Below are positions 18,079 through 27,271 of a stretch of 64,000 nucleotides of DNA, in pieces. Both the position numbers and the translations under genes were made by a program. Origin of the DNA: JBMNCQ01 sp049366715 (GTDB taxonomy: Bacteria; Bacillota; Peptococcia; Peptococcales; BICA1-8); NCBI GenBank assembly GCA_049366715.1, contig JBMNCQ010000048.1, forward strand, positions 124,001 through 188,000. The letters run 5' to 3'. The notes under the pieces are model-generated. The model was given only the letters and a program-made list of their open reading frames with translations, ran no database searches and was not told the origin of the DNA. Numbering within the stretch: position 1 is the first letter of the stretch; each line of letters opens with the position of its first letter.

Positions 18079-18326
18079 TTTGTCTTTTGGCCGGCAAAGA
18101 TAGATAAAGGATGCAGCCTTCGCTATTGTTACACAAGGAAAAAGTAAGCTATGGGGCAAATTTTCTGGTCAGGTTAAGGTCAAGGTCCCAATGAGGACTG
18201 AGAGTAGTAATTATTGAGAATTAAAATTGAAAGTGGAAAGTTTAAAAAATGCGAACCGACACAGCCATAGCTATAACTATAACTATAGTCTATGACCCAT
18301 CAACTAATTTTAAGGAGTTGTTTAAG
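18079..18326 (+). other. Unusually long spacer between the T-box terminator and the first gene
   Basis: About 250 bases separate the T-box terminator from the aminotransferase ATG. I see no gene. It contains a self-complementary simple-repeat island at 18266-18294 (CTATAA-type units bounded by CATAG and CTATG). A good ribosome-binding site, TAAGGAG, lies at 18311-18317. Confidence 0.6.
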
Positions 18327-19496
18327 ATGTATGAAAAAAGAGTGCTGTTGATACCAGGCCCGACTATGATGCCGCCAAGGGTTATGAGGGCGATGAGTGT
18401 TCCGCCTATGGGACACCGTTCGGCAAAATTCAGTCAAGTGGTCAAAGAAGTTTCCGAGGATTTAAAAAAAGTATTCCAGACTAAAAATGATGTATATATA
18501 TTAACCAGTTCAGGTACAGGGGCTATGGAAGCTGCTGTAACGAATTTTATCAATCCGGGAGATAAAGTTCTGGTTTTAGTAAATGGGAAGTTTGGTGACC
18601 GCTTTGTAAAAATAAATCAGAAATTTGGTGCGGAGGTTATTAGAAAGGACTTTTCTTTAGGTCAGGCGGCAGACCCCCAGGTAGTCCAAGATGTTTTGGC
18701 TGAAGATAAAAAAGCAGAGATAAAAGCCGTATTTGTCCAACAAAATGAGACATCTACGGGAATATTAAATAATATCAAAGGGATTAAAGAAGCTATGGGA
18801 AATCATCCGGCCTTGTTAATTGTTGATAGTATTTCCGGCATGGCAGTGGCGGATTTTCCCGTTGATGAGTGGGGTGCGGACGTTGTTGTCGCAGGTTCTC
18901 AAAAGGCTTTTATGCTCCCGCCCGGTTTAGCTTTCATAATGGTTAATGAAAAGGCCTGGAAAGTAAATGAAAGCTGTAAAAATTTTAATTTTTATTTTGA
19001 TCTCCAGGCTGCCAGGAAAAATATTGTAAAGGATACGACTCCTTATACCCCGGCAACTTCTCTGATCCTGGGCTTGCGGGAATCTTTAAAGATTATTCTG
19101 GATGAGGGCTTACCGAATATTTTTAAAAAACAACTGTTGTTTAAAGAAATGGTACGCAAAGCGATAAAAGCAATGAACTTAGAATTATTAGTCGCGGATG
19201 AGGCGGCAGCTTCTCCGGCCATTACAGCGGTTAAAGTACCTGATAACGTGGACTGGAAAGAATTGAATAAGTTGTTGATTAACAGATTTAATGTAGAGAT
19301 AGCAGGGGGGCAGGATGATTTAAAAGGAAAAATATTCCGTATCGGACATATCGGATATGTCAATGATATGGATTTATTCAATGCGATTGCCGCTCTGGAA
19401 ATGGCTCTTTATCAATTAGGTTATTTAAAACAATTAGGTCAGGGAGTAAAGGTATGTCAGGATGTAATGGTTAATTTTGAGGGGGAGAAAAAATAA
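18327..19496 (+). CDS. Class V aminotransferase (serine/alanine-glyoxylate family), probable serine-biosynthesis transaminase
   Basis: This is a PLP-dependent fold-type I aminotransferase of 389 residues in the alanine-glyoxylate/serine-pyruvate group. It opens with LLIPGPTMMPPRVMRAM, which fits that group. The PLP Lys lies in VVAGSQKAFMLPPG, and SSGTGAMEAA forms the phosphate loop. It overlaps serA by one base and lies under a serine T-box. It probably transaminates the SerA product, taking the place of a classical SerC, but this substrate is inferred. The ATG at 18327 follows TAAGGAG at good spacing. A longer frame from 18249 has no ribosome-binding site. Confidence 0.85.
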   Translation: MYEKRVLLIPGPTMMPPRVMRAMSVPPMGHRSAKFSQVVKEVSEDLKKVFQTKNDVYILTSSGTGAMEAAVTNFINPGDKVLVLVNGKFGDRFVKINQKFGAEVIRKDFSLGQAADPQVVQDVLAEDKKAEIKAVFVQQNETSTGILNNIKGIKEAMGNHPALLIVDSISGMAVADFPVDEWGADVVVAGSQKAFMLPPGLAFIMVNEKAWKVNESCKNFNFYFDLQAARKNIVKDTTPYTPATSLILGLRESLKIILDEGLPNIFKKQLLFKEMVRKAIKAMNLELLVADEAAASPAITAVKVPDNVDWKELNKLLINRFNVEIAGGQDDLKGKIFRIGHIGYVNDMDLFNAIAALEMALYQLGYLKQLGQGVKVCQDVMVNFEGEKK

Positions 19497-21076
19497 TGAA
19501 AATTTTAGTATGTGACCCGATTTCTGAAGAAGGGTTAAAACTCTTATATGATACACCGGGATTAGAGATAACCACAAAATATAAAAGTACGGAGGAAGAA
19601 TTAATCGGAATAGTTCCGGAATACCATGCCATTCTGGTCAGAAGTCAGACAAAAATAACGGCTCCGATTATAGAAAGTGCTAAAAATCTTAAAGTCATCG
19701 GCAGAGCAGGTGTGGGTGTAGATAATATAGATGTTGATACTGCAACTTTAAGAGGCGTTGTCGTCGTAAATGCACCGGAAGGAAATACTATCGCGGCTGC
19801 AGAACATACCATGGCTATGATGATGGCCATGGCCAGGATGATCCCCCAGGCAAACCAAAAATTAAGGAATGGTGAATGGGACCGGAAAACTTTTATGGGT
19901 TTTGAATTGAGAAATAAGACCCTGGGGATAATCGGGTTAGGCAAGATAGGGGCTCAGGTTGCTAAAAGAGCCAAAGCTTTTGATATGAAAATAGTAGGCT
20001 ATGACCCTTATATCAGTAAAGCACGGGCTAAATTACTGGATGTAGAATTGCTGGATCTAATAAATTTATATATCGTAAGTGATATTATTACAATCCATCT
20101 TCCCAAAACAGATGAAACGAAAAATATGTTAAATAAAGAAGCCTTTAAGTTAATGAAAGACGGGGTAAGAGTCATTAACTGTGCCCGTGGGGGAATAATT
20201 GACGAAGAGGCATTATTAGAAGCCATCAATAAAGGAAAAGTAGCCGGTGCTGCCCTGGATGTTTTTGGCAAAGAGCCTAATACAGAGAGTCCTTTAATAC
20301 AGCTGCCCCAGCTTGTGGCTACACCTCATCTGGGGGCATCCACAGAGGAAGCTCAAGTTACCGTTGCTCAGGAGGTTGCGGAAGAAGTTCTGAGGGTCTT
20401 GGACGGCGAACCGGTAAAAACTGCGGTGAATATTCCTTTTATTAAACCGGATCTCATTAAAGTTTTAAAACCATATTTGGGTTTAGCAGAGACTTTAGGA
20501 AAATTTATTTCGCAAATGATGGATAAACCTATTGAAAAGGTAGAAATAGGTTATAATGGAGATATCGTTAATTATGATGTAACCACTTTAACAAATACAT
20601 TATTGAAAGGTCTGTTTCGTCCGGTTTTACAGGATTCTGTTAATTATGTAAATGCACCGATTGTAGCGAAAAACAGGGGAATCAAAGTGGAGGAAACAAA
20701 ATCTCAGGAATTGAAAAACTACGCTAATCTTATTTCCATAGAAGTGAAAGGCAATAATACTATCCAGCAGCTGGCAGGAACCATATTTAGCAATGGCGAG
20801 GTTAAGCTGGTACAGTTAAATGGTTTTTCCATGGACACTATTCCTGCCAAACATATGTTAATTGTACCCCACTCCGATAAACCCGGAATGATTGGTCAGG
20901 TAGGCACAATATTAGGTGAGTATAAAATTAATGTGGCGGGGATGCAGGTAGGACGAAAAGAAATAGGCGGCAATGCGGTAATGGTTATGGCAGTTGATGA
21001 TGTAGTGTCTGAAGAAGCATTGGCAAAGATGAAGAAAATTAACGGAATTTTTGACGTGAGATATGTTTCCTTGTAA
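19496..21076 (+). CDS. serA: D-3-phosphoglycerate dehydrogenase
   Basis: SerA oxidises 3-phosphoglycerate with NAD+, the first step of serine synthesis. The 526-residue long form has a catalytic domain with the NAD-binding GLGKIGAQVAKRAKAF. The catalytic Arg lies in NCARGGIIDEEAL and the acid/base His in TPHLGASTEEAQ. It ends with an intervening domain and a C-terminal ACT domain (MLIVPHSDKPGMIGQVGTIL), which usually gives serine feedback. Its ATG overlaps the aminotransferase stop. No serB is present nearby. Confidence 0.96.
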   Translation: MKILVCDPISEEGLKLLYDTPGLEITTKYKSTEEELIGIVPEYHAILVRSQTKITAPIIESAKNLKVIGRAGVGVDNIDVDTATLRGVVVVNAPEGNTIAAAEHTMAMMMAMARMIPQANQKLRNGEWDRKTFMGFELRNKTLGIIGLGKIGAQVAKRAKAFDMKIVGYDPYISKARAKLLDVELLDLINLYIVSDIITIHLPKTDETKNMLNKEAFKLMKDGVRVINCARGGIIDEEALLEAINKGKVAGAALDVFGKEPNTESPLIQLPQLVATPHLGASTEEAQVTVAQEVAEEVLRVLDGEPVKTAVNIPFIKPDLIKVLKPYLGLAETLGKFISQMMDKPIEKVEIGYNGDIVNYDVTTLTNTLLKGLFRPVLQDSVNYVNAPIVAKNRGIKVEETKSQELKNYANLISIEVKGNNTIQQLAGTIFSNGEVKLVQLNGFSMDTIPAKHMLIVPHSDKPGMIGQVGTILGEYKINVAGMQVGRKEIGGNAVMVMAVDDVVSEEALAKMKKINGIFDVRYVSL

Positions 21077-21098
21077 AATATCCCTATAATGTGTAATA

Positions 21099-21142
21099 TA
21101 GTGACTAGTGGCTAGGTGTATTAACTTACCCACTAGTCACTA
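21099..21142. repeat. Self-complementary intergenic hairpin between serA and serS
   Basis: TAGTGACTAGTGG at 21099-21111 is exactly reverse-complemented at 21130-21142 across an 18-base loop. No T-run follows, so it is not a standard terminator. Further TAGCTAGTAAC-type words follow at once. It resembles the other simple-repeat islands in this window. Confidence 0.7.
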
Positions 21143-21182
21143 ATAACGAATAGCTAGTAACTTATTTAGTGAGGTGTACGTT

Positions 21183-22454
21183 ATGCTGGATATTAAATTT
21201 GTAAGGGAAAATCCCCAGGTTGTAGCAGAAGCAATGAAAAAAAGAGGTGCGGAAGTAAAACTTGATGAATTTTTGGCTTTGGATGAAGATAGACGTAAAA
21301 TTTTATCTCAGGTAGAACAGTTAAAAAATCAGCGCAATGTCGTATCTAAAGAAATAGGTCAGTTGAAAAGAGAAGGTAAGGATGCAGCAAAAATAGTTGA
21401 AAAAATGGGACAAGTAGGGGATAAGATCAAGAATCTTGATGAAGAGATCAAAAGTATCGATGAAAAGCTGACAGGAATCATAATGGGAATTCCCAACATA
21501 CCCCATGCAAGCTTACCTGTTGGTCCTGACGAAAGCTTTAACCGGGAAGAAAGAAAATGGGGCGAAACAAGAAAATTCACCTTTGAACCTAAAGCTCACT
21601 GGGACTTAGGAGAGGGTTTAAATATATTAGATTTTGAGAGAGGTGCCAAGGTTACCGGTGCCAGATTTACTTTTTATAAAGGAGCAGGAGCTCAGCTGGA
21701 AAGAGCATTAATTAACTTTTTCCTTGATATACATACCAGAGAACATGGTTATACGGAGATATTACCGCCCTTTATGGTTCACAGCCATAGCATGGTAGGG
21801 ACAGGGCAGCTTCCCAAGTTTGAAGAGGATATGTTTAAAGTTGCCAATACCGAATATTTTCTCATACCAACTGCAGAAGTACCTGTTACAAATCTTTACA
21901 GGGAAGAAATTCTGGATGAAAAAGATTTACCTATCCTGCATTGCGCATACAGCCCGTGTTTTCGTGCGGAAGCAGGTGCTCACGGCCGGGATACCAGAGG
22001 ATTAATCCGCCAGCATCAATTTAACAAAGTAGAGTTAGTGAAATTCAGTCATCCTGGTGATTCTTATGAGCAGTTGGAAAAGCTGACAAATAATGCGGAA
22101 AGAATCCTGCAGCTTTTAGAGCTGCCTTACCGGGTTGTTACTTTAGCTACCGGGGATGTAGGATTCTCCGCTGCTAAAACCTATGATTTAGAAGTATGGC
22201 TGCCCAGCTTTAGTACGTATCGGGAAATATCCTCCTGTAGTAATTTTGAAGATTTTCAAGCCAGAAGAGCAAATATCCGTTACCGGGATGCCAAAGGCAA
22301 ACCCAGATTTGTCCATACTTTAAATGGTTCGGGACTGGCGGTGGGCAGGACGACCTCGGCTGTTCTGGAGAATTACCAGGAGGAAGACGGATCCATTAAA
22401 ATACCGCAAATCCTGCAAAAGTATATGGGCGGGTTGGAAGTAATCAGGCCCTAG
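21183..22454 (+). CDS. serS: Serine--tRNA ligase
   Basis: SerS charges tRNA-Ser (and tRNA-Sec where present). The 423-residue class II synthetase has the N-terminal coiled-coil arm (residues about 30-100). Motif 2 is seen as CFRAEAGAHGRDTRGLIRQHQFNKVELV and motif 3 as LNGSGLAVGRTTSAVLENYQ. The ATG at 21183 has GAGGTG 6 bases upstream; an in-frame GTG at 21174 overlaps that site. It lies 107 bases after serA and just upstream of two tRNA-Ser genes, so the T-box may also feed into it. Confidence 0.97.
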   Translation: MLDIKFVRENPQVVAEAMKKRGAEVKLDEFLALDEDRRKILSQVEQLKNQRNVVSKEIGQLKREGKDAAKIVEKMGQVGDKIKNLDEEIKSIDEKLTGIIMGIPNIPHASLPVGPDESFNREERKWGETRKFTFEPKAHWDLGEGLNILDFERGAKVTGARFTFYKGAGAQLERALINFFLDIHTREHGYTEILPPFMVHSHSMVGTGQLPKFEEDMFKVANTEYFLIPTAEVPVTNLYREEILDEKDLPILHCAYSPCFRAEAGAHGRDTRGLIRQHQFNKVELVKFSHPGDSYEQLEKLTNNAERILQLLELPYRVVTLATGDVGFSAAKTYDLEVWLPSFSTYREISSCSNFEDFQARRANIRYRDAKGKPRFVHTLNGSGLAVGRTTSAVLENYQEEDGSIKIPQILQKYMGGLEVIRP

Positions 22455-22509
22455 GCCTTAGTAATCTTAACCTCAAAGCAGGTGCAGAACCGGCCCAGTC
22501 ATTCCCATG

Positions 22510-22539
22510 TTGACATAAAGTCCGGGTATATGCTATACT
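22510..22539 (+). promoter_or_regulatory. Promoter of the tRNA-Ser/tRNA-Ser/tRNA-Arg cluster
   Basis: TTGACA at 22510-22515 and TATACT at 22534-22539 are separated by 18 bases, about 55 bases before the first tRNA. A palindromic stretch (GTTACCGG, TTA, CCGGTAAC) lies between the promoter and the tRNA at 22569-22587. Confidence 0.75.
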
Positions 22540-22593
22540 ACTTTTTGCGTCCGAGAAAAATAAAATAAGTTACCGGTTACCGGTAACTCACAA

Positions 22594-22683
22594 GGAGAGG
22601 TGTCCGAGCGGTTGAAGGAGGCGGTCTTGAAAACCGTTGAACCTTTGCGGGTTCCGTGGGTTCGAATCCCACCCTCTCCGCCA
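22594..22683 (+). tRNA. tRNA-Ser (anticodon TGA)
   Basis: The acceptor arm GGAGAGG pairs with CCTCTCC, a long variable arm is present, and CCA is encoded. The anticodon loop CTTGAAA gives TGA. The T-loop is GGTTCGAATCC. Confidence 0.97.
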
Positions 22684-22788
22684 TTTTAGATGTTTAAAGC
22701 CGGCAGCAGGAAAATCAGCTGAACTGGCAAAGATTTAAACTAGCCAAGGAGAAGGATTTATAGTATAATATAATTTGCATTCTTAAAT

Positions 22789-22882
22789 GGAGAGATGGCC
22801 GAGAGGCCGAAGGCGGTCGCCTGCTAAGCGATTATACGGGCTAATACCCGTATCGAGGGTTCGAATCCCTCTCTCTCCGCCA
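22789..22882 (+). tRNA. tRNA-Ser (anticodon GCT)
   Basis: The acceptor arm GGAGAGA pairs with TCTCTCC. The loop CTGCTAA gives anticodon GCT, the variable arm is long (ACGGGCTAATACCCGT), and CCA is encoded. Confidence 0.97.
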
Positions 22883-22885
22883 TAT

Positions 22886-22962
<77 letters not shown>

Positions 22963-22971
22963 CTGAAAAAA

Positions 22972-23007
22972 CCCCATGCGGGATTTGCTCCTGCATGGGC
23001 TTTTTTT
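22972..23007 (+). terminator. Terminator of the tRNA cluster
   Basis: CCCATGCGGGA and TCCTGCATGGG form a hairpin followed by seven Ts, ten bases after the tRNA-Arg CCA end. Confidence 0.9.
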
Positions 23008-23168
23008 ATTTGGAAATTAGGATAGTTATAATTCAGGTTATTTATATATTCTCATGTAGAGATAGTTGCTTAATGGCGGGCGTCTCTCATTTTTATTAAG
23101 AATATAATTTAATATTGACTTTAATAAAATAAAAGATTAAGCTTAATTATGTTAAAGGAGGTTTCATT

Positions 23169-23465
23169 ATGCCGATAGAAATCGTTCCTGAATGGATGAT
23201 AAATCTTGATGATGAGGATATTTCTTTCATAAAAAAATTTATTATAGCATCAGGTTCGCTAAAAGAGATTGCAAACCAATATAATGTTACATACCCGACG
23301 GTAAGACTCAGGCTCGATAAACTGATTCAAAAAATCCAGATTAGTGAAGATGCTGCCGGCGAGCCATATATTGCGTTGATCAAGCGGCTGGCCGTAAATG
23401 AAAAGATCGATTTTGATACTGCTAAAATATTGATTTTAGAATACAAAAAGGTTAAAAAGGAGTGA
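23169..23465 (+). CDS. DUF2089-family helix-turn-helix protein
   Basis: This 98-residue protein matches what I recall of the DUF2089 family, with IPEW-like start (VPEWMINL), then SFIKKFIIASGSLKEIANQYNVTYPTVRLRLDKLI. The central stretch looks like a helix-turn-helix (GSLKEIANQYNVTYPTVRLRL). The typical N-terminal zinc ribbon of longer relatives is missing, so this is the short form. An AAAGGAGG site precedes the ATG. The next gene, a membrane protein, starts 6 bases after it; the pair may form a sensor-regulator unit, but that is inference. Confidence 0.8.
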   Translation: MPIEIVPEWMINLDDEDISFIKKFIIASGSLKEIANQYNVTYPTVRLRLDKLIQKIQISEDAAGEPYIALIKRLAVNEKIDFDTAKILILEYKKVKKE

Positions 23466-23471
23466 AAAGAG

Positions 23472-23795
23472 ATGATAAAAACGACCATCATGTTAATATT
23501 TATGCTATTGTTCATTGCAGGGGGTGTCTGGTTACAAATTTTCCTCTCGAAAAAAGATAGTAAATGGTTTGGCCTGGTACTGCCGCTGATCGGTTTTTTT
23601 TATTCTTTACTTGTGGTTTTCGGCCTGATGGCTTATAACGGGATGACGGGCGGGGAAGTTTTATGGTTGATTGTATCGACCTTATTTATGTCAAATATCC
23701 CTACATTAATTCTTCTGATCATCTATTTCGCTTGTCGTGAAAAGATTAAACTTAGAAAAGAACTTGAAAAGATGAATGTGCAGGATTTATATTAG
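23472..23795 (+). CDS. Small integral membrane protein, partner of the DUF2089 gene
   Basis: The 107-residue protein has three hydrophobic helices (TTIMLIFMLLFIAGGVWLQI, LVLPLIGFFYSLLVVFGLMA, LIVSTLFMSNIPTLILLIIYF) and a charged C-terminal tail. The function is unknown. Its ribosome-binding site AAAGGAG overlaps the stop of the DUF2089 gene, showing cotranscription. Confidence 0.75.
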   Translation: MIKTTIMLIFMLLFIAGGVWLQIFLSKKDSKWFGLVLPLIGFFYSLLVVFGLMAYNGMTGGEVLWLIVSTLFMSNIPTLILLIIYFACREKIKLRKELEKMNVQDLY

Positions 23796-24074
23796 TTGCA
23801 TAATACTAAGGAATTCTACCAGAATTGCGCAATATTTTTAAAAATCCAAGGAAAATTCTAAAACGGGGTAAGTGATTAGAGCAAAGTAAAAGGGCTGAGT
23901 CTTGTGCATTACAGGATTCAGTCCTTAAGAGTTGTCAATATCATATTTGGATATCTGCCTAATTTGGGGGTTAGTATATAAGCGATCAGTTACTTTATCA
24001 GGACTGTTATATAAATAGTAAAATTCAGGCAAATCAGCATAATTGTCAAATAAAAAATAGAATAAGCAGCTCTG
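23796..24074. other. Intergenic region with a possible minus-strand terminator
   Basis: No gene is visible. GGGCTGAGTCTTGT near 23890-23903 pairs imperfectly with ACAGGATTCAGTCC near 23914-23927. On the minus strand this hairpin leads into CCCTTTTACTTT, so it could end the transcript of the small minus-strand gene at 24075-24299. The match is weak. Confidence 0.4.
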
Positions 24075-24299
24075 TTAAATTTTCTTAACAAATTCTATTA
24101 CTTTAGTTCCTTCTTCTAATGTGAACTCTAAAGTTTTATTGATCTTAACGGGAACTTCTTTCCATACTTTAACATTTTCGGCCCCCTCAGGCAGGTCTCT
24201 TGATAAAAAAGTTCCTAATTCCTCCAGTGTGTTAAATAATTGTCTGCTGGGGGAGTTTGGCTTTGAACTTTTGCTAAATATGTATTCAACTTTATACAT
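24075..24299 (-). CDS. Conserved-looking small protein of unknown function
   Basis: I do not recognise this 74-residue protein. It starts MYKVEYIFSKSSKPNSPSRQ and ends GTKVIEFVKKI. It has alternating hydrophobic residues suggesting a small alpha/beta fold and no membrane segment. A clean ribosome-binding site (AAGGAG, about 6 bases before the ATG on the minus strand) supports translation. It is alone and opposite in strand to its neighbours. Confidence 0.65.
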   Translation of the reverse strand: MYKVEYIFSKSSKPNSPSRQLFNTLEELGTFLSRDLPEGAENVKVWKEVPVKINKTLEFTLEEGTKVIEFVKKI

Positions 24300-24529
24300 T
24301 ATATTCTCCTTTCTTTATGTTGCTAGATAACATTAAAATATCACACTTTAACTAAATTTCACAAATGAAATTTATGTCAATCTGCGGGACAGTTCCGGAG
24401 TATGAGATCGTCAATTTCAGGTAAGTAATTTTAAACTTAAGGGTTTTTAGAAGGTTCTTTTTACTTGGTAAAATTTTTAAAAAGCATTATAATAAATTAC
24501 ATTAAATTTTATTGATAAGGAGCGAAAGG

Positions 24530-25345
24530 ATGATTGGTTGCAAGGGAATTCTAAGAATGTATGGGGAATTTACCAGGAAATCCTTTCAGCGGGCTGCTGC
24601 TTACCGTTTTGAGGCTTGGATGCGCTTATTCTCCAATATCATTTTTTTAATTATGTGGGGATTTATCTGGTATGGATTGTATAAAAATAAAGGAACGGTT
24701 TCCGGGATTACTTTTCAAAATGTTTTCAGTTATATACTTATCAGTCAAATGCTCCAGGGTATTCATAGTGCAGGTACACCCTTATGGGAGATCCAGGAGA
24801 AAGTCAGAACAGGGGATATTGTTTCGGAACTGATCCGTCCTTACGATTATCCTTTAAGACTTTTGTTCGCTGATTTCGGAAGCATTGGTTTTTATTTTCT
24901 AACGGCGATACTACCTCTCTATACGGTTATCTTTGTTATTTTTAAACCGCTCATGCCCTCTTCCCCCCTACAGTGGATCCTGTTCTTATTTTCAGCTTTA
25001 TTAGGCTATTTAATCCGTTATTGTGTGGAGTTAACGTTCGGTCTTTTTACCTTTTGGCTGGTAGAGACCGGCGGAGTAGAGGATATTTTTTATTTTGCCA
25101 TTTCCCTTTTTTCCGGAGCAATGATCCCCCTCTGGTTTTTTCCCGGCTGGCTCTATACATTAGCCCGTTTTTTGCCCTTTCAAGGTATTTTCTTTGTACC
25201 TAATTCTATCTTTGTAGGGCAGTTGCCGGGGGAAGAAATATTGCCGGCCTTGGGCCTGCAGTTTTTTTGGTTGGTCATTTCATTTCTGATTTTAAGGTTT
25301 GTCTGGTCCCGGGCGGCCACTAAAATAGTCGTACAAGGGGGCTGA
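24530..25345 (+). CDS. ABC-2 type transporter permease, first subunit
   Basis: The protein of about 271 residues has six predicted membrane helices. It belongs to the ABC-2 permease group formerly called DUF990, found as a pair plus one ATPase. A typical feature is the cytoplasmic coupling stretch EIQEKVRTGDIVSELIRPYDYPLRLL between helices 2 and 3. The ATG at 24530 follows AAGGAG at 8 bases. It is followed immediately by the second permease and the ATPase. The substrate is unknown; relatives have been linked to export of lipids, antibiotics or polysaccharides. Confidence 0.88.
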   Translation: MIGCKGILRMYGEFTRKSFQRAAAYRFEAWMRLFSNIIFLIMWGFIWYGLYKNKGTVSGITFQNVFSYILISQMLQGIHSAGTPLWEIQEKVRTGDIVSELIRPYDYPLRLLFADFGSIGFYFLTAILPLYTVIFVIFKPLMPSSPLQWILFLFSALLGYLIRYCVELTFGLFTFWLVETGGVEDIFYFAISLFSGAMIPLWFFPGWLYTLARFLPFQGIFFVPNSIFVGQLPGEEILPALGLQFFWLVISFLILRFVWSRAATKIVVQGG

Positions 25346-26161
25346 GTGACAATGAGGTTCTGGTTAAAAGCAGTGCATATTTATTGGTATATGGTGAAAG
25401 CAAGCATTAGGTCTCAGCTGCAGTATAGATATGCTTTTGTGATGAACATTCTGGGCTGGATGATGCATTATGCCGGAATGGCTGTGACGATCTGGGTGCT
25501 TTTATACTCCTTTCAAGCTCTGGAGGGCTGGGCTTATTGGGATTTAATTTTTTTATTTGCCCTGTCTGTTCTTTCTTGGAGTATTTGTATTATCTTTTTT
25601 TCTCATTTCCGTACCCTGGATCAATTTATTGTCAAAGGGGACTTTGACCGTTTTTTAGTAAGACCCATCCATCCTTTCTTTCATTTCATGGCCAGCAAAT
25701 TTGATATAGGAGCCATTGGCCAGTTTTTTTTCAGTATAGGTGCCTTTAGTTTAGCCTATCTTAAGCTTTCGCAACACTGGCCTGTCTGGAAATGGGGTGT
25801 GTTTTTCAGTGCGGTTCTGGGAGGAACTCTGATTCAAGGGGGGATTCTGATTCTGCTGTCGGCAATTGCTTTTTGGACAACCCGTTCGGAAAGGGTTTTT
25901 TGGGTAATTATGTTTCCCTTAAGAAATGCCATAAATTATCCCTTGGCTATCTTTCCCCGGGCAGTCCAGATGGTTTTAACTTTTATTCTGCCGTTTGCTT
26001 TTGTCAACTATTTGCCGGCTTTGCTGCTTTTAGATAAAGCTGATCCTGTTTATCCTGCCTTTATCGGAAGTTTAAGTACTGTGGTGGGGATTATATTTTT
26101 CTGGGTGGCTTTGCGGGTATGGTTAAGAGGTGTTGACCGGTATAACAGTACCGGTTCATAA
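25346..26161 (+). CDS. ABC-2 type transporter permease, second subunit
   Basis: This 271-residue, six-helix permease is a paralogue of the preceding one. It shares the layout around FIVKGDFDRFLVRPIHPFFHFMASKFD, the coupling helix. The start codon is GTG at 25346, abutting the upstream stop, with an ATG two codons later as an alternative. It ends right at the ATPase gene. Together the two probably make a heterodimeric membrane channel. Confidence 0.88.
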   Translation: MTMRFWLKAVHIYWYMVKASIRSQLQYRYAFVMNILGWMMHYAGMAVTIWVLLYSFQALEGWAYWDLIFLFALSVLSWSICIIFFSHFRTLDQFIVKGDFDRFLVRPIHPFFHFMASKFDIGAIGQFFFSIGAFSLAYLKLSQHWPVWKWGVFFSAVLGGTLIQGGILILLSAIAFWTTRSERVFWVIMFPLRNAINYPLAIFPRAVQMVLTFILPFAFVNYLPALLLLDKADPVYPAFIGSLSTVVGIIFFWVALRVWLRGVDRYNSTGS

Positions 26162-27157
26162 ATGGAGAGGAGTAAAGAAGTGATTACAGTCAAAAATTTA
26201 AGCAAATCCTTTTATATAAATAAACGCCGGGAAGGTATGCTGGGAGCTGTCCGCAGTTTGTTCCGGCGTGAATATACGATTAAAGACGCTGTTGACGGTA
26301 TTTCTTTTTCCATCGCACCCGGAGAAATCGTCGGTTATATCGGACCGAACGGAGCGGGTAAATCTACAACGATCAAGATGCTGACCGGGATACTGGTGCC
26401 TACCTCGGGAGATATTTTCGTAAACGGCATAATTCCTTATCAGGAGAGACAGAAAAATGCCCGGCAGATTGGAGTAGTTTTCGGGCAAAGAACCCAGCTC
26501 TGGTGGGATTTACCTACCTTAGATTCTTTTGAACTTTTAAAACAGGTCTACCAGATTCCTGAAAAAAATTACCAAAAAAATATGGCCAACTTTGTAGAGA
26601 TGCTGGCAATGGAGGAATTTTTGCATACTCCTGTCCGGCAATTATCTTTGGGACAAAGGATGAGAGCAGATATTGCCGCCTCTTTGCTGCATGATCCGGC
26701 CATTCTCTTTTTAGATGAGCCTACCATCGGCTTGGATGTGGTAGCCAAAGACAGAATGAGAAACTTCATTCAGCAAATAAACCGGGAACGGGGCGTGACG
26801 GTAATCCTGACGACCCATGATATGTCCGATATAGAGAAGCTCTGTAAACGCATGATATTGATTGACAAAGGGAAGATTATGTATGACGGGGAACTGGCCA
26901 AAGTCAAGGAAATTTTTGGTGCAGCCCGTTTTCTCATCATTGACTTAGAAGGGGATGTTCCTTTTCGGGAAAAGAATGTAGAACTTATCCGGGAGGAAGG
27001 AAGCAAAAAATGGCTTAAGTTTAACCGCAATGAAATAAGTTCGGCTCAATTACTGGCGGAAATTGCTCAAAAATATGAAATTAAGGATCTGATTATCCAA
27101 GAACCGGAGATTGATTACATAATTAGAAAAATTTATGAACAAGGCTATCATATCTAA
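26162..27157 (+). CDS. ABC transporter ATP-binding protein of the ABC-2 exporter
   Basis: The 331-residue ATPase has Walker A GPNGAGKSTTIKML, the ABC signature LSLGQRMRADIAASL, Walker B AILFLDEPTIGLD and the H-loop TTHDMSD. A C-terminal extension of about 90 residues is typical for this exporter subgroup. It powers the two permeases directly upstream and completes a three-gene operon. Confidence 0.93.
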   Translation: MERSKEVITVKNLSKSFYINKRREGMLGAVRSLFRREYTIKDAVDGISFSIAPGEIVGYIGPNGAGKSTTIKMLTGILVPTSGDIFVNGIIPYQERQKNARQIGVVFGQRTQLWWDLPTLDSFELLKQVYQIPEKNYQKNMANFVEMLAMEEFLHTPVRQLSLGQRMRADIAASLLHDPAILFLDEPTIGLDVVAKDRMRNFIQQINRERGVTVILTTHDMSDIEKLCKRMILIDKGKIMYDGELAKVKEIFGAARFLIIDLEGDVPFREKNVELIREEGSKKWLKFNRNEISSAQLLAEIAQKYEIKDLIIQEPEIDYIIRKIYEQGYHI

Positions 27158-27271
27158 TGCTTATCGGCTTAAACCTTTTAATTATTAAAAAAAGAGTTTG
27201 CTTTTTAAATTCACCTTTCTTTATTATAAACATATTTTAAAAAGAAGAATTATGTGAGGAAGGTGTTTTAC

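Noticed and set aside
17867..18136. Minus-strand open frame of 89 codons
   Set aside because: It lies entirely on the antisense of the T-box leader. Its apparent codons are explained by conserved RNA sequence.
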